DNA of 64,000 bases from JALZKA01 sp963717635 (GCA_963717635.1 OY970347.1:1240001-1304000); one strand, 5' to 3'; shown: positions 8,450 to 17,650, numbered from the stretch's first letter. Numbers and translations are program-made. Notes: generated from the sequence alone by a model not told the origin.

Positions 8450-9520
8450 ATGCCTGAAGAGCGCCTCAACGTCGCCGACTTCGAGAGGGCTGCCGCCGGC
8501 CTGCTTGACGCCGGCCCGCTCGGCTACTTCGCCGGTGGCGCGGGCGACGAGCGGACGCTGCGTCGCAACGTCTCGGCGTTCGCCGAGTGGGAGCTCATGC
8601 CGCGCGTCCTGGTCGACGTCTCGCAGGCCAATCCCTCGATCGAGCTGTTCGGCGACTCGCTCTCGATGCCGCTGCTCGTCGCACCCGTGGCGTTCCAGCG
8701 GCTCGCGCACACCGACGGGGAGGAGGGCATGGCTCGGGCGGCGGGGACCGCCGGCACGGCGATGTGCCTCTCGACGATCGCCACCGCTACGCCTGCGACG
8801 GTGGCTGCCGCCGCTCCCGAGACGACCAAGTGGTTCCAGCTCTACTGCTTCAAGGACCGCGCGGTCACTGAGGCGCTGCTGGCCGAGGCGGTGGAGAGCG
8901 GCTATCGCGCGATCGCGCTGACCGTGGACGCGCCGTACGTCGGCCGGCGCGAGCGCGACCTGCGGACCGGTTTCGAGGTCGACGTCTCGGCCCCGGCCGT
9001 GCAGGCCGCGATCGGCTCGGACCGCCCGGTCAGCGTCAGGGAGGTCTTCGGGCTGATCGATCCGGCGCTCGATTGGGACGCGCTCGCGGCGCTCTGCGCC
9101 GGCTGCGAGCTGCCGATCCTGCTGAAGGGCTTGATGGCGCCCGAGGATGCCGAGCTGGCGATCGAGGCGGGTGCGGGAGGGATCGTGGTCTCAAACCACG
9201 GTGGCCGCCAGCTCGACGGGGTTCCCGCGACGATCGACGCGTTGCCCGATGTCGCCGACGCCGTTGCCGGCCGGGTACCGGTGCTGATGGACGGGGGCGT
9301 GCGGCGCGGCACCGACGTGCTCGTCGCGCTGGCGCTCGGGGCGGACGCCGTCCAGGTCGGGCGTCCCGCGCTGTGGGGACTTGCGGTGGACGGCGAGCGC
9401 GGTGTGGCCACGGTGCTCAATTTGCTCCGCGACGAGATCAGGCTGGCGCTGGCGCTGCTCGGCTGCCCGGCGCCAGCCGACGTGACCCGCGCACATCTGC
9501 GAAGCGCTGCACGATCGTGA
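8450..9520 (+). CDS. FMN-dependent alpha-hydroxy-acid oxidase/dehydrogenase
   Basis: 356 residues from ATG 8450. A TIM-barrel flavoenzyme of the lactate dehydrogenase (LldD)/glycolate oxidase family: N-terminal YFAGGAGDERTLRRN, then LLVAPVAFQRLAH, catalytic Lys in LPILLKGLM, the catalytic SNHGGRQLDG loop with the base His and substrate Arg, and FMN phosphate binding in MDGGVRRGTDVLVALALGADAVQVGRP. It oxidises a 2-hydroxy acid to the 2-oxo acid. Substrate (lactate, glycolate or another acid) cannot be told from the sequence, and no permease or partner gene is adjacent. Confidence 0.88.
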   Translation: MPEERLNVADFERAAAGLLDAGPLGYFAGGAGDERTLRRNVSAFAEWELMPRVLVDVSQANPSIELFGDSLSMPLLVAPVAFQRLAHTDGEEGMARAAGTAGTAMCLSTIATATPATVAAAAPETTKWFQLYCFKDRAVTEALLAEAVESGYRAIALTVDAPYVGRRERDLRTGFEVDVSAPAVQAAIGSDRPVSVREVFGLIDPALDWDALAALCAGCELPILLKGLMAPEDAELAIEAGAGGIVVSNHGGRQLDGVPATIDALPDVADAVAGRVPVLMDGGVRRGTDVLVALALGADAVQVGRPALWGLAVDGERGVATVLNLLRDEIRLALALLGCPAPADVTRAHLRSAARS

Positions 9521-9600
9521 CTGCCAGCGGGACAATCGTGCGCAAGCTATACGGTTGGCGAGAGTCGATTACGGTGACGCGCCGGTGAAAAGGGGGCCAG

Positions 9601-9969
9601 ATGGTCAACCGCTCGCACTACTCGGTCGTGACGTCGACTATCGCGGTGGGGCTCGGCGGCGCGTACGCGGCAGAGAAGCTCGGCAGCAACGACATCAAGA
9701 CGAACGCGATCCGGTCCAAGCACGTCAAGCGTGGGCAGATCAAGAGCGCTGACGTGCTCCCCTGTCCCGCCGCCACGCGGGCGTTTGCGGGCTCCTGCTG
9801 GGAGGAGGACATACGGGCGAGCGTGATCTGGGTGACCGCGGTTGACGTCTGCGCCGCGCGCGATGGTGCTCTCCCGCAGGCCGCCGACCTAGCGCTTTGC
9901 GACGGAGCGATGTCCACGTCGTCTGCGCGCATCGGCCAGCTAAAGAGTTCGCCGCCTCCTACTGGCTGA
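9601..9969 (+). CDS. secreted protein with 5-residue periodic repeat
   Basis: 122 residues, with GGGGG seven bases before ATG. A short signal/anchor segment (SVVTSTIAVGLGGAYAAEKL) is followed by a 5-residue periodic stretch, DI-KTNAI-RSKHV-KRGQI-KSADV, with a branched hydrophobic residue every fifth position, suggesting a small beta-solenoid. The C-terminal half has four cysteines (LPCPAA, GSCWEE, DVCAA, LALCDGA). The same signal-plus-repeat design recurs in the protein at 45240-45755, so this is a paralogous family. The 3' end overlaps the opposing cupin gene by 11 bases. Function unknown. Confidence 0.7.
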   Translation: MVNRSHYSVVTSTIAVGLGGAYAAEKLGSNDIKTNAIRSKHVKRGQIKSADVLPCPAATRAFAGSCWEEDIRASVIWVTAVDVCAARDGALPQAADLALCDGAMSTSSARIGQLKSSPPPTG

Positions 9970-10315
9970 TGTGCTCGAGGACCGGAGTGAGCTCGCCGGT
10001 CGGCGAGAAGTCGATGTACTCGGAGTCCTCCAGAGCCTCCGGCGCATGTCCCGGTCCCCAGTAGAACGCCTGGCCGGCCTCATAGATCTCCTCGCCATCT
10101 GCCGTGTGCATCTTTAGTCGACCCTGCAGCATGTAGCCCCAGTGAGGGCAGGGGCAAAGATCGCCGGGCTGACCAACGAGTGCCGGGCGAAGATCGAAAC
10201 CTTTCGGGACAGTCACGAACATCGTCGTCATACCTCCGCCGATCTCCTCGACCCGGATGTCGAGTCCCTCGTCCTCCATTGCGATCGGCGCGTCAGCCTG
10301 TCGTATCGCTCTCAT
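9959..10315 (-). CDS. cupin-domain protein
   Basis: 118 residues with an excellent ribosome site (AAGGAGG six bases before ATG). A single cupin barrel is visible from about residue 40: PHWGYMLQGRLKMHTADGEEIYEAGQAF with the HxxGxxxxGR-like first motif degenerate, then YWGPGHAPEALEDSEYIDFSP as the second motif with one His. Metal ligands are therefore incomplete compared with classical cupins. Likely a small cytoplasmic binding protein or sensor rather than an assigned enzyme. Minus strand; a glyoxalase gene lies 139 bases upstream in the same direction. Confidence 0.72.
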   Translation of the reverse strand: MRAIRQADAPIAMEDEGLDIRVEEIGGGMTTMFVTVPKGFDLRPALVGQPGDLCPCPHWGYMLQGRLKMHTADGEEIYEAGQAFYWGPGHAPEALEDSEYIDFSPTGELTPVLEHISQ

Positions 10316-10454
10316 CAGTTCCTCCTTTGGTCGTCCCCTGCCACCTCGATCAGATGCTATCCCTCGAGCAGTTCGATACGGCAGCCACCGGCGTCACGAA
10401 CGGCGCGACGACCTCGGACCTGTGATGTCAGGCCGGGCGGCGGCCACCGCCGAG

Positions 10455-10835
10455 CTAGCGCGTCTCAACTATTTCGATTCTGTACCCATCAGGATCGCGG
10501 ACGAAGCACAGCCTTGAGCCGCCTTCGCGGACGGTGTAGGGCGGCTTCTCAGGTTCGATCCCGATCTCGGCGAGCTGGGCGAGGGTGCCGTCGAGGTCCT
10601 CGGCCGTGATCGCGATGTGGCCGTACCCGGTGCCGATCTCATAGGGCTCCGTTTGGCCGTGGTTGAAGGTCAGCTCGAGGCGGGCGCCGTCGCCGGGCAA
10701 CCCCATGAAGACGTTGGTCGCCTCCTCGCGGATCGGGAAGCGGCCGACCTCCTCGAAGCCGAGCTTTGAGTAGAAGTCGACCGAGCGGTCGATGTCCGTG
10801 ATCCGGTAGCAGGTGTGGATCAGTTCGGCGCCCAT
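10455..10835 (-). CDS. glyoxalase I-like / lactoylglutathione lyase family protein
   Basis: 126 residues, close to the length of GloA. Two beta-alpha-beta-beta-beta modules: HTCYRITDIDRSVDFYSKLGFE with the first metal His, LELTFNHG with the Glu ligand, YGHIAITAEDLDG with the second His, and DPDGYRIEIVE with the last Glu. All four metal ligands of glyoxalase I are in place, so a metal-dependent lyase acting on a thiol hemithioacetal (methylglyoxal detoxification) is plausible. Actinobacteria often lack glutathione, so the thiol cofactor is uncertain. Divergent from the permease at 10890. Confidence 0.85.
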   Translation of the reverse strand: MGAELIHTCYRITDIDRSVDFYSKLGFEEVGRFPIREEATNVFMGLPGDGARLELTFNHGQTEPYEIGTGYGHIAITAEDLDGTLAQLAEIGIEPEKPPYTVREGGSRLCFVRDPDGYRIEIVETR

Positions 10836-10889
10836 GGACTGAGGCTATACCCGCGGATCAGCGGTCGTAGACTCGCCCGCTGGTGATTG

Positions 10890-12809
10890 ATGGCTGAGCG
10901 GATGCCGCGCGAAGCGGCGCTGAAACGAGTGCACGGCACGGGGGCGCTGTTCTCCGCGGCGTACGGCAACGTCGGCTCGTCGATCTACTACGCGCTGGGG
11001 CTGGTCGCGCTCTACGCGCTCGGCCTGACGCCGGTGACGTTCATGATCGCCGGCCTGATCTTCGCGTTCACGGCCGCGACCTATGTCGAGGCGACAGTGC
11101 TGTACCCAGAGGCCGGCGGCTCGTCCAGCTTCGCTCGCCACGCCTTCAACGAGGCGGCCAGCTTCTTCGCGGCCTGGGCGCAGATGCTGACCTACATCGT
11201 CACGGTCGCCATCTCGGCGTTCTTCGTCCCGCACTACCTCGCCGTCTTCTGGGAGCCGCTGGGTCACGGGCCGGCCGACGTGATCTTCGGGATCGGACTG
11301 GTCGCGCTGCTGGCGCTCCTGAACATCAAGGGCACCGAGGAGTCGGCCCGCCTGAACCTCGTGCTCGCGATCGCCGACCTGCTGACCCAAGTGGTCTTGG
11401 CCGTGATCGGCCTGGCGATCGTCTTCAGCCCGGACCTGCTCGTCTCCCAGATCGACCTCGGCACCGCGCCCACGTGGGGCGACTTCGCGCTGGGCATCGC
11501 CGTCGGCATGGTGGCCTATACGGGGATCGAGACGATCTCGAACATGGCCGAGGAGGCGCGCTCGGCTCATCGCACGATTCCGCAGGGAACGGCGCTGGTC
11601 GTGCTGGCGGTGGTCGGGCTGTACGCGCTGCTGCCGGCGATCGCGCTGTCGGCGATGCCGGTCGAGTTCGTGAACGGCGAGTTCACGACCGAGCTGGGTA
11701 CCACCTACGCCTCGGACCCGGTGCTCGGGATCGTCGCGAACCTGGGGCTCAGCGGCGGGCTGACCGAGGCGCTCGAGGTCTACGTCGGGATCCTGGCCGC
11801 CGTGATCCTCCTGATCGCCACGAATGCCGCCCTGATCGGGCTCTCGCGCCTGACCTTCTCGATGGGCCAGTACCGGCAGCTGCCCGAGGCCCTGCGACAG
11901 GTCCACCCACGGTTCAAGACGCCGTACGTGGCGATCATCGTGTTCTCCGGCGTGGCGGCGCTGGTGATGGCGCCGGGGCAGATCACGTTCCTGGGCACGA
12001 TCTACGCCTTCGGGGCCACGCTTTCGTTCACGATCGCCCACCTCTCGTTGATCCGCCTACGGAAGCTGCGTCCGCTAGCCACGAGGCCGCGGGCGCCGGA
12101 CGGGAGCCGGTTCTGGCACTCGCCCGGGACGATTCCGATCCGCGGTGTCGCCGTGCCCGTCATGGCGATCCTGGGCGGGATCGGGACGTTTGGGGCGTTC
12201 GTGGTCGCGATGGTGCTGGACCCGGTGATCCTGGCGACGGGTGGCGGCTGGATGCTCCTCGGGATGATCGGCTACGTCGTCTACCGCCGCAACCAGGGCC
12301 TGCCCCTCACGCAGACGGTCAAGGTGTCGGCCCTGGAGCCGCTGGGGGTGGAGGAGGTCGAGTACCAGAGCATCCTGGTCTCGTTCGATTTCGACGACCC
12401 TTTCAACGAGGAGATGGTGGCGACGGCGAAGGCCCTCGCCGCGCGGAAGCGAAGGGCGATTCACGTCGTCTCGCTGATCGCCGTGCCGAGCGACCTGCCA
12501 CTGGACGCAAAGCTCGACGCCGACGAGAGCAGCGCGCAGTCGAAGATCGAGCGGGCGAAGCTGATCTGCGGTCAACGCGTGACGGGCAGCGTCGTCCGCG
12601 TGCGTCCCGGGCAATCGGCCGGCGCAATCGTCGAGGCGGCGCGCGAGATCGGCGCGGCCGCGATCGTCACCCAGCTTCGTTACCGCGCCGGCACGCCCGT
12701 CTACTCGAAGACGCTGCAGGCGGTGCTTGCGAAGCGCCCCTGCCGCGTGCTCGTCACCGCCAGCCCGGAGGAGGCGCGGGCAGGAATCGTCGCGTCTGCA
12801 CCGGCCTAG
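10890..12809 (+). CDS. APC-superfamily permease with C-terminal universal-stress-like domain
   Basis: 639 residues from ATG 10890 (a TTG codon precedes it directly). About 12 membrane helices fill residues 15-470, starting GTGALFSAAYGNVGSSIYYALG and including YPEAGGSSSFARHAFNE, characteristic of APC transporters. The last ~150 residues form a cytoplasmic alpha/beta domain like UspA: YQSILVSFDFDDPFNEEMV, VRPGQSAGAIVEAAREIGAAAIV and KRPCRVLVTA. Followed by a tiny membrane gene, a second permease of the same design and two TrkA-type proteins. That context hints at K+ or cation-linked transport; an amino acid substrate is the alternative. Confidence 0.85.
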   Translation: MAERMPREAALKRVHGTGALFSAAYGNVGSSIYYALGLVALYALGLTPVTFMIAGLIFAFTAATYVEATVLYPEAGGSSSFARHAFNEAASFFAAWAQMLTYIVTVAISAFFVPHYLAVFWEPLGHGPADVIFGIGLVALLALLNIKGTEESARLNLVLAIADLLTQVVLAVIGLAIVFSPDLLVSQIDLGTAPTWGDFALGIAVGMVAYTGIETISNMAEEARSAHRTIPQGTALVVLAVVGLYALLPAIALSAMPVEFVNGEFTTELGTTYASDPVLGIVANLGLSGGLTEALEVYVGILAAVILLIATNAALIGLSRLTFSMGQYRQLPEALRQVHPRFKTPYVAIIVFSGVAALVMAPGQITFLGTIYAFGATLSFTIAHLSLIRLRKLRPLATRPRAPDGSRFWHSPGTIPIRGVAVPVMAILGGIGTFGAFVVAMVLDPVILATGGGWMLLGMIGYVVYRRNQGLPLTQTVKVSALEPLGVEEVEYQSILVSFDFDDPFNEEMVATAKALAARKRRAIHVVSLIAVPSDLPLDAKLDADESSAQSKIERAKLICGQRVTGSVVRVRPGQSAGAIVEAAREIGAAAIVTQLRYRAGTPVYSKTLQAVLAKRPCRVLVTASPEEARAGIVASAPA

Positions 12810-12819
12810 GATTGTCCGC

Positions 12820-13014
12820 GTGGCTCGCCCCGCTCCAGACGACGTGTATCGCGGCGTTACCCGCGTCTTCGCCACGATCATCATCGGCTTCGGAATCGCG
12901 ATCGTCGCCGTGACGCTGGCCAACGGAGGCGGCATCGCCGCGACCGGATTGTGGATCGGCCTGATCTTCACGGCGCTGGGAATCGGACGGCTCTACCTGT
13001 CCTTCCGCGGATGA
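12820..13014 (+). CDS. small two-helix membrane protein
   Basis: 64 residues from GTG 12820. Two hydrophobic helices are visible (FATIIIGFGIAIVAVTLA and GLWIGLIFTALGIGRLYL) separated by a short Gly/Asn turn, with basic residues at both ends. It sits between the two APC permeases and shares an ATGA stop/start overlap with the second, so it is translationally coupled to it. No family is recognised; it may be an accessory subunit of the transporter, but that is only inferred from position. Confidence 0.7.
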   Translation: MARPAPDDVYRGVTRVFATIIIGFGIAIVAVTLANGGGIAATGLWIGLIFTALGIGRLYLSFRG

Positions 13015-15024
13015 GCGACCCGAGCGCGGACGCGGGGCTTGCGAAACGCGCGCTCGGCGCGCCGATGCTGTTCGCGGTCGCGTATTCGGCAGTCGGGTTC
13101 TCGCTCTACTTCTCGCTCGGCGTCGTGGCCGATCGCGGCCTTGGCCTGACGCCGCTGCTGTTTCTCGGCGCCGGCCTGCTGTTCGTGCTGGCAACCATGA
13201 GCTTCGCCGAGGGCGGCGCGATGTTCGTCGATCGCGGCGGCTCGTCGAACCTGGCGCGGCACGCGTTCAACGAGCTGGTCAGCTTCATCGCCGCCTGGGC
13301 GTTGCTGATCGACTTCATCCTCGTGATCGCCCTCGCGGCGGTATCGGCGCCCCACTATCTCTCGCCGATCTGGGACGGCTTCACCCGCGGGACGGGCGAA
13401 GTGTTGACCGCCGTTGGGATCGTCGCCGGGGTTGCCTTCCTCAACGTGGCCGGGTGGCTTGGCCTGGGGCGCCAGAAGCTCCTCGTGGCGCTGGCCGTCG
13501 GCGACCTCGCTGTGCAGGTGCTGTTGATCGTCGTGGGTGCGGCAGTGGTGTTCGAGCCGGCGCTGCTCACCGAACACCTGGACCTCTTCAGCTCGCCGTC
13601 GCTGGAGGACTCGATCTACGCACTCGTGATCGCGACGGTGGCGTTCGCCGGCATCGAGGCGGCGGCGGACCTTGCGCCCGATCTCGATTGGGACGCTCCG
13701 GCGCTGCGGCGGTCGGTCACCACGGGTGCGGCGCTGCTGCCGATCCTCTACGCGGGCGTCGCCGCGGTGGCGCTGATGGCGGTGCCGGTGGTGGTCGGGC
13801 CAAACGGGCCTGGGACCGAGCTTGGTGGCACCTACATCGAGGATCCGGTGCTTGGGGTGGTGCAGGCTTTCGAGCCGCAATGGGTCTCGGACGTGATGCA
13901 GGTGGCCGTCGTCGCGGTGGCGCCGGCCGTGTTGGTCTGGGCGGCCTCCACCGCGATGCTCGGGCTCTCGCGCCACGTCTATGTGCTCGCCACCAACCGC
14001 CAGATCCCGAGCTGGCTGGGCAAACTCTCGTCGAGTCGCGGCACGCCTCACGTCGCGATCATCGCCGCCGCCGTGATCGCGGCGGCGCTGGTGATCCCCG
14101 GCGACATCGAGATCCTGGCGGGGATCTACGCGTTTGGAGCCACGCTCTCGATCGCGATCGCGCACGCGGCGGTTCTGCGGATGCGATTCACGCGGCCGGA
14201 CCACGAGCGCCCGTACCGGGTTCCGCTCGACGTTCGGATCGGGGGCGTCGCGGTGCCGCTGCCGGCGCTCGTCGGGTTCGTCCTCACCACGCTGGCGTGG
14301 ATCAGCGTCCTGGCCTTCCACGACGAGGCCCGCTGGGTGGGCGGCGGCTGGATGGTGTTCGGGCTCGTCGCCTACGTGATCTACCGCAAGGGCTTCGAGC
14401 AAACCACGTTGACGAAGCGGGTTGAGGTTCCGGCGTCGGCTTTGGCCAAGCAGGAGGTGGACGTCGAGTACGACGACATTCTCGTCCCGATCTTTGGGAC
14501 GGAGCTGGATGACGACATCGTCGGCACGGCCGGCAGGCTCGCTGATGCCGCATCTGAGCCCGGGAAGCCGCAGCCGCGCCTGCGCATCGTCTACGTCGTC
14601 GACATGCCGCTGACAGTGCCGCTCACCTCGCCGCCGCCGAAGCCGCGGATGGAGGCCGCGAACGCGGCGATCGAGAGGGCGCGGCTGGTCGCAGGCGAGT
14701 ACGAGCAGGTGGAGGTCCAGGAAACGGTCGTGCGGGCGCGCAACCTGGGCGCCGGCATCGTGCAGGCGGCGCGCGAAATGCAGGCGGAGATGATCGTGAT
14801 GGGGGCGGAGCCTCCGACTAAGATTCGCGGCGGGGCGATCCTGGGCGGGATCGGCGGCCATCGGCCGCCCGGAGATCGGGCCGGTGACGGAATACGTGTT
14901 GAACAAGGCGCCGTGTCGGGTGCTGGTGACCGCTCCCGTTGGGGAGGTCGACCTGCCCGACCACGTCGAGGGCGCGCTCGAGGCGCTCGGCGAGCCTCTT
15001 CCGGGCTCCGAGCGGGACGGTTAG
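13011..15024 (+). CDS. APC-superfamily permease with universal-stress-like tail, probably frameshifted near 14868
   Basis: A paralogue of the permease at 10890: AYSAVGFSLYFSLG, DRGGSSNLARHAFNE, about 12 membrane helices, then the UspA-like tail (YDDILVPIFGTELDDDIVG, GAGIVQAAREMQAEMIVMGAE). The frame read from ATG 13011 changes after GGIGGHRPP into Arg/Gly-rich text that runs to 15218 across the next gene. The expected ending, PEIGPVTEYVLNKAPCRVLVTAP, is present one frame over and stops at TAG 15022-15024. Removing one C from the CCC at 14868-14870 joins the two. This is either a real disruption of the last ~50 residues or a base error. Confidence 0.75.
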
Positions 15025-15036
15025 AGTCTCGCCCGG

Positions 15037-15522
15037 ATGTTCATCCTGATCGTCGGATGTGGACGGGTCGGCTCGTCGCTCGCGCGCACGATGCTGCGCG
15101 AGGGGCACGAGATCTCCTGCCTGGACGAGGATCCGGAGTCGCACGCCCGGCTCGAGATCGGGCTCGACAAGCCGTGGGAGGACATGGGCGGCCAGTTCAC
15201 CGTCGGCACCGGGCTTGAGACCGAGGCGCTGCTCGCGGCCGGGATCGAGCGGGCCGATGCGTTCGTCGCCTCGACCGACGGCGACAACACCAACATCATC
15301 ATCGCCCAGCTTGCGAAGCGGCGTTTCAACGTCCCGACGGTGATCGCGCGGATCCTCGATCCGCTGCGCGCCGAGTGGTACGAGCGCCAGGGAGTGCACA
15401 CGATCTGTCCGACCAGGGTCGCGATCGAAATGCTGGAGGGCGAGGTGCGCGAGGCGGCGCAACGGGCGTCGGGCGGCGCACCCCCGGCCGGCCCGGCCGA
15501 TCACGAGGACGACGAGCTGTGA
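15037..15522 (+). CDS. TrkA/CeoB-type K+ channel or transporter regulator (RCK N domain)
   Basis: 161 residues: a single Rossmann RCK-N domain beginning FILIVGCGRVGSSLARTMLREGHEI (GxGxxG loop and acidic strand end CLDED) with AGIERADAFVASTDGDNTNIIIAQLAKR and VIARILDP following, typical of TrkA. There is no RCK-C domain, only a short Pro/Gly/Asp tail. Such proteins bind NAD(H) or ATP and gate K+ uptake systems at the membrane. It directly follows the APC permease and precedes a two-domain TrkA protein, the arrangement I recall for ceoB-ceoC beside an APC-type gene in mycobacteria. Confidence 0.88.
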   Translation: MFILIVGCGRVGSSLARTMLREGHEISCLDEDPESHARLEIGLDKPWEDMGGQFTVGTGLETEALLAAGIERADAFVASTDGDNTNIIIAQLAKRRFNVPTVIARILDPLRAEWYERQGVHTICPTRVAIEMLEGEVREAAQRASGGAPPAGPADHEDDEL

Positions 15523-15532
15523 GCCCGGAGTG

Positions 15533-16216
15533 ATGGCTGACCGGATGTACATGATCGTGGTCGGCGCCGGCAAGGTCGGCTGGAACCTGACGCGCGAGCT
15601 CTTGGAGAAGGGCCACGAGGTGACGCTGATCGAGAACGATCGCGAGCGCTACTCGACGGTCGAGCAGGAGCTCGAGCACAACATCCAATACGGCGACGCG
15701 TCGGAGCTGTGGGTTCTGGAGCGGGCGGGGATCGGGCGCGCGGACATGGTGATCGCGGTGACCGGCGACGACGAGGACAACATGCTGATCTGCCAGGTCG
15801 CCAAGGAGAAATACCTCGTCGACCGGATCATCGCCCGGGTCAACAACCCGCGCAATCTCGAGCACTTCGAGCTGCTGGGCATCAGGCCGGTCGTCTCTGC
15901 GACCGACCTGATCCTGCGGCTGATCGAGCACGAGGTGCCCGAGTACGGGCTCGTGCATCTGCTGGACCTGCCCGAGCAGCGGCTGGAGATCATCGAGATG
16001 TCGCTGGCGGCGGATTCCCGCGCGGCCGGCACGCGGGTGGGCGACCTGCAGATGCCGGACGGGACGCTGCTGATCTCCGTGGTGCGCGACAACGAGGGCT
16101 TCGTGCCGATCGCGGATACGGTGCTCGAGCCGGGCGATCAGATCCTGGCCGTCCTCGACCCGAAGGTGGAGGAGGACCTGACCGCCTTCTTCGGCTCCGC
16201 CTCTGAGGAATCTTGA
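15533..16216 (+). CDS. TrkA/CeoC-type K+ uptake regulator (RCK N + C)
   Basis: 227 residues from ATG 15533. Residues 5-130 form an RCK-N Rossmann domain (MIVVGAGKVGWNLTRELLEKGHEVTLIENDRE, then AVTGDDEDNMLICQVAKEK and IIARVNNPRN). Residues 145-220 form an RCK-C ligand domain (LEIIEMSL, VGDLQMPDGTLLISVVRDNEGFVPIADTVLEPGDQILAVLDP). Unlike full-length E. coli TrkA it has one N/C pair, so it probably acts with the single-domain protein encoded just upstream. The membrane K+ pore partner is not identified; the adjacent APC permeases are candidates. Confidence 0.9.
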   Translation: MADRMYMIVVGAGKVGWNLTRELLEKGHEVTLIENDRERYSTVEQELEHNIQYGDASELWVLERAGIGRADMVIAVTGDDEDNMLICQVAKEKYLVDRIIARVNNPRNLEHFELLGIRPVVSATDLILRLIEHEVPEYGLVHLLDLPEQRLEIIEMSLAADSRAAGTRVGDLQMPDGTLLISVVRDNEGFVPIADTVLEPGDQILAVLDPKVEEDLTAFFGSASEES

Positions 16217-17442
16217 AGGAGGTCGACTTCCTGCTCGTCGGAGGCGGGATGGGCTCTGCGTACTGCGCGTCCGAGCTCCGGCGGCTGGGCGCGGGCGGCT
16301 CGATCCTGCTGGTCGGCCGCGAGCCCGATCCGCCCTACGAGCGTCCGCCGCTTTCGAAGGAGTACCTGCGCGGCGAGGCGAAGCGCGAGGACGCGCTGGT
16401 TCATCCTCGCGAGTGGTATGCGGACAACGACATCGAGCTGCTGACCGGCAAGAGCGTGATCGGGCTGGACGCGGGCGAGCGCGTCGCCAAGATCCAGGGC
16501 GGGGAGGAGGTGCGCTTCTCCAAGGCGCTCCTCGCGACCGGCGCGATGGTGAACATTCTTCGGGTCGACGGCTGCGAGCTCGAGGGCATCCACTACCTGC
16601 GTGCCTTCGGCAACTCGGACTCGATCCGAGACGACACCGATGGCGCCGAGCACGTGGTGATGATCGGCGGCAGCTACATCGGCTGCGAGGTCGCCGCCTC
16701 GCTCGTCGCGCGCGGCAAGCGCTGCACGATCGTGATGATGGAGGAGGTGGCGCTCTCCACGGGGTTCGGGGTTGAGGCCGGGCAGTACTTCCAGGACGTG
16801 ATGGAGTCGAAGGGCGTCGAGTTCGTGGGCGGCGACTCGCTCGACTCGTTCAAGGGCGAGGCCCGGGTCGGCACGGTGGTGACCGAGGGCGGCCGCGAGA
16901 TCGAGTGCGACGCCGTGGTCGTCGGCGCCGGGGTGCGCCCCGACGTGATGCTTGCGCAGAAGGCCGGACTGGACGTGGACAACGGGATCGTCTGCGACTC
17001 GAGGCTGGAGTCGTCGGCGGAGGGGATCTACGCCGCCGGGGACTGCTGCTCGTATGACAGCGCGATCCACGGGCGCCGGCTCCGCGTCGAGCATTGGGAC
17101 GTGGCGCTGCAACAGGGCAAGTACGTCGGGGGCGCGATGCTGGGCGAGGCGGACGTGTTCAAGGCGATTCCGTACTTCTTCAGCGACCTCGCCGACTGGG
17201 CGAGCCTGGAGTACGTCGGCCCGGCGAAGGACTGGGACGAGGTCGTGTTCCGCGGCGATCGCGACGCGGGCCAGTTCTCGGCCTGGTACCTGAAGAACGG
17301 CAGGGTCGCCGGCGCCCTGTCGGTGGAGCGCTCCGAGGACCTCGTCCACGCCCGCACCCTGATCGAAACGGGTGCCGACATCTCGGCTCAGTGGGAGGCG
17401 CTGGGCGACCCGGATTCCGAGCTCGAAGCGATCGGCTCGTAG
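16213..17442 (+). CDS. FAD-dependent NAD(P)H oxidoreductase (ferredoxin/rubredoxin reductase-like)
   Basis: 409 residues, TTG start overlapping the trkA stop (TTGA) with GAGGA upstream. FAD site LLVGGGMGSAYCASELRRL, then EPDPPYERPPLSKEYLRG typical of AIF/ferredoxin reductase proteins; NAD(P) site VVMIGGSYIGCEVAASLVARG; second FAD contact IYAAGDCCSYDSAIHG. A C-terminal reductase domain (SDLADWASLEYVG to NGRVAGALSV) completes the AIF-like layout. It would pass electrons from NAD(P)H to a ferredoxin-like or monooxygenase partner, but none is encoded next to it. Coupling to trkA genes is probably only transcriptional. Confidence 0.87.
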   Translation: MKEVDFLLVGGGMGSAYCASELRRLGAGGSILLVGREPDPPYERPPLSKEYLRGEAKREDALVHPREWYADNDIELLTGKSVIGLDAGERVAKIQGGEEVRFSKALLATGAMVNILRVDGCELEGIHYLRAFGNSDSIRDDTDGAEHVVMIGGSYIGCEVAASLVARGKRCTIVMMEEVALSTGFGVEAGQYFQDVMESKGVEFVGGDSLDSFKGEARVGTVVTEGGREIECDAVVVGAGVRPDVMLAQKAGLDVDNGIVCDSRLESSAEGIYAAGDCCSYDSAIHGRRLRVEHWDVALQQGKYVGGAMLGEADVFKAIPYFFSDLADWASLEYVGPAKDWDEVVFRGDRDAGQFSAWYLKNGRVAGALSVERSEDLVHARTLIETGADISAQWEALGDPDSELEAIGS

Positions 17443-17466
17443 GCGGGCGCGAGGCGCGGTCATCGC

Positions 17467-17472
17467 TATCTT
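17467..17472 (+). promoter_or_regulatory. candidate -10 element of tRNA-Gln
   Basis: TATCTT lies 13 bases before the mature tRNA start and is the only AT-rich hexamer in the gap after the reductase gene. No convincing -35 box is present at the usual distance. Confidence 0.35.
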
Positions 17473-17485
17473 GAAGTGCGCGCCT

Positions 17486-17557
17486 TGGGGATTGGTGTAA
17501 TTGGCAGCACGCGAGTTTCTGGTATTCGAAGTCGGGGTTCAAGTCCCTGATCCCCAG
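17486..17557 (+). tRNA. tRNA-Gln (CTG anticodon)
   Basis: A 72-base cloverleaf. Acceptor stem TGGGGAT pairs with ATCCCCA, followed by discriminator G. D arm is GTG...CAC with loop TAATTGGCAG. Anticodon stem CGAGT / ATTCG closes loop TTCTGGT, placing CTG at 17519-17521, which reads CAG (Gln). T arm CGGGG / CCCTG closes loop TTCAAGT. CCA is not encoded. The unstable first acceptor T-A pair is typical of bacterial tRNA-Gln. Confidence 0.95.
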
Positions 17558-17650
17558 TGTCCACTCGGCGCCTGTGTGGGCAGTTCCCAGGTTTCCCGCA
17601 GGAAATAGCGAGGTAGCGGGGAAAAGACCCCTGTTAGCTTGGGCCGTTAG

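Noticed and set aside
7270..8469. Long open frames opposite hppA, the permeases (12993-14906), aspS (41215-42726) and pilC (53778-55601)
   Set aside because: They are rich in Arg, Asp, His and Gln in the way GC-rich antisense frames are, have no domain signature, and lie fully opposite genes with clear families.
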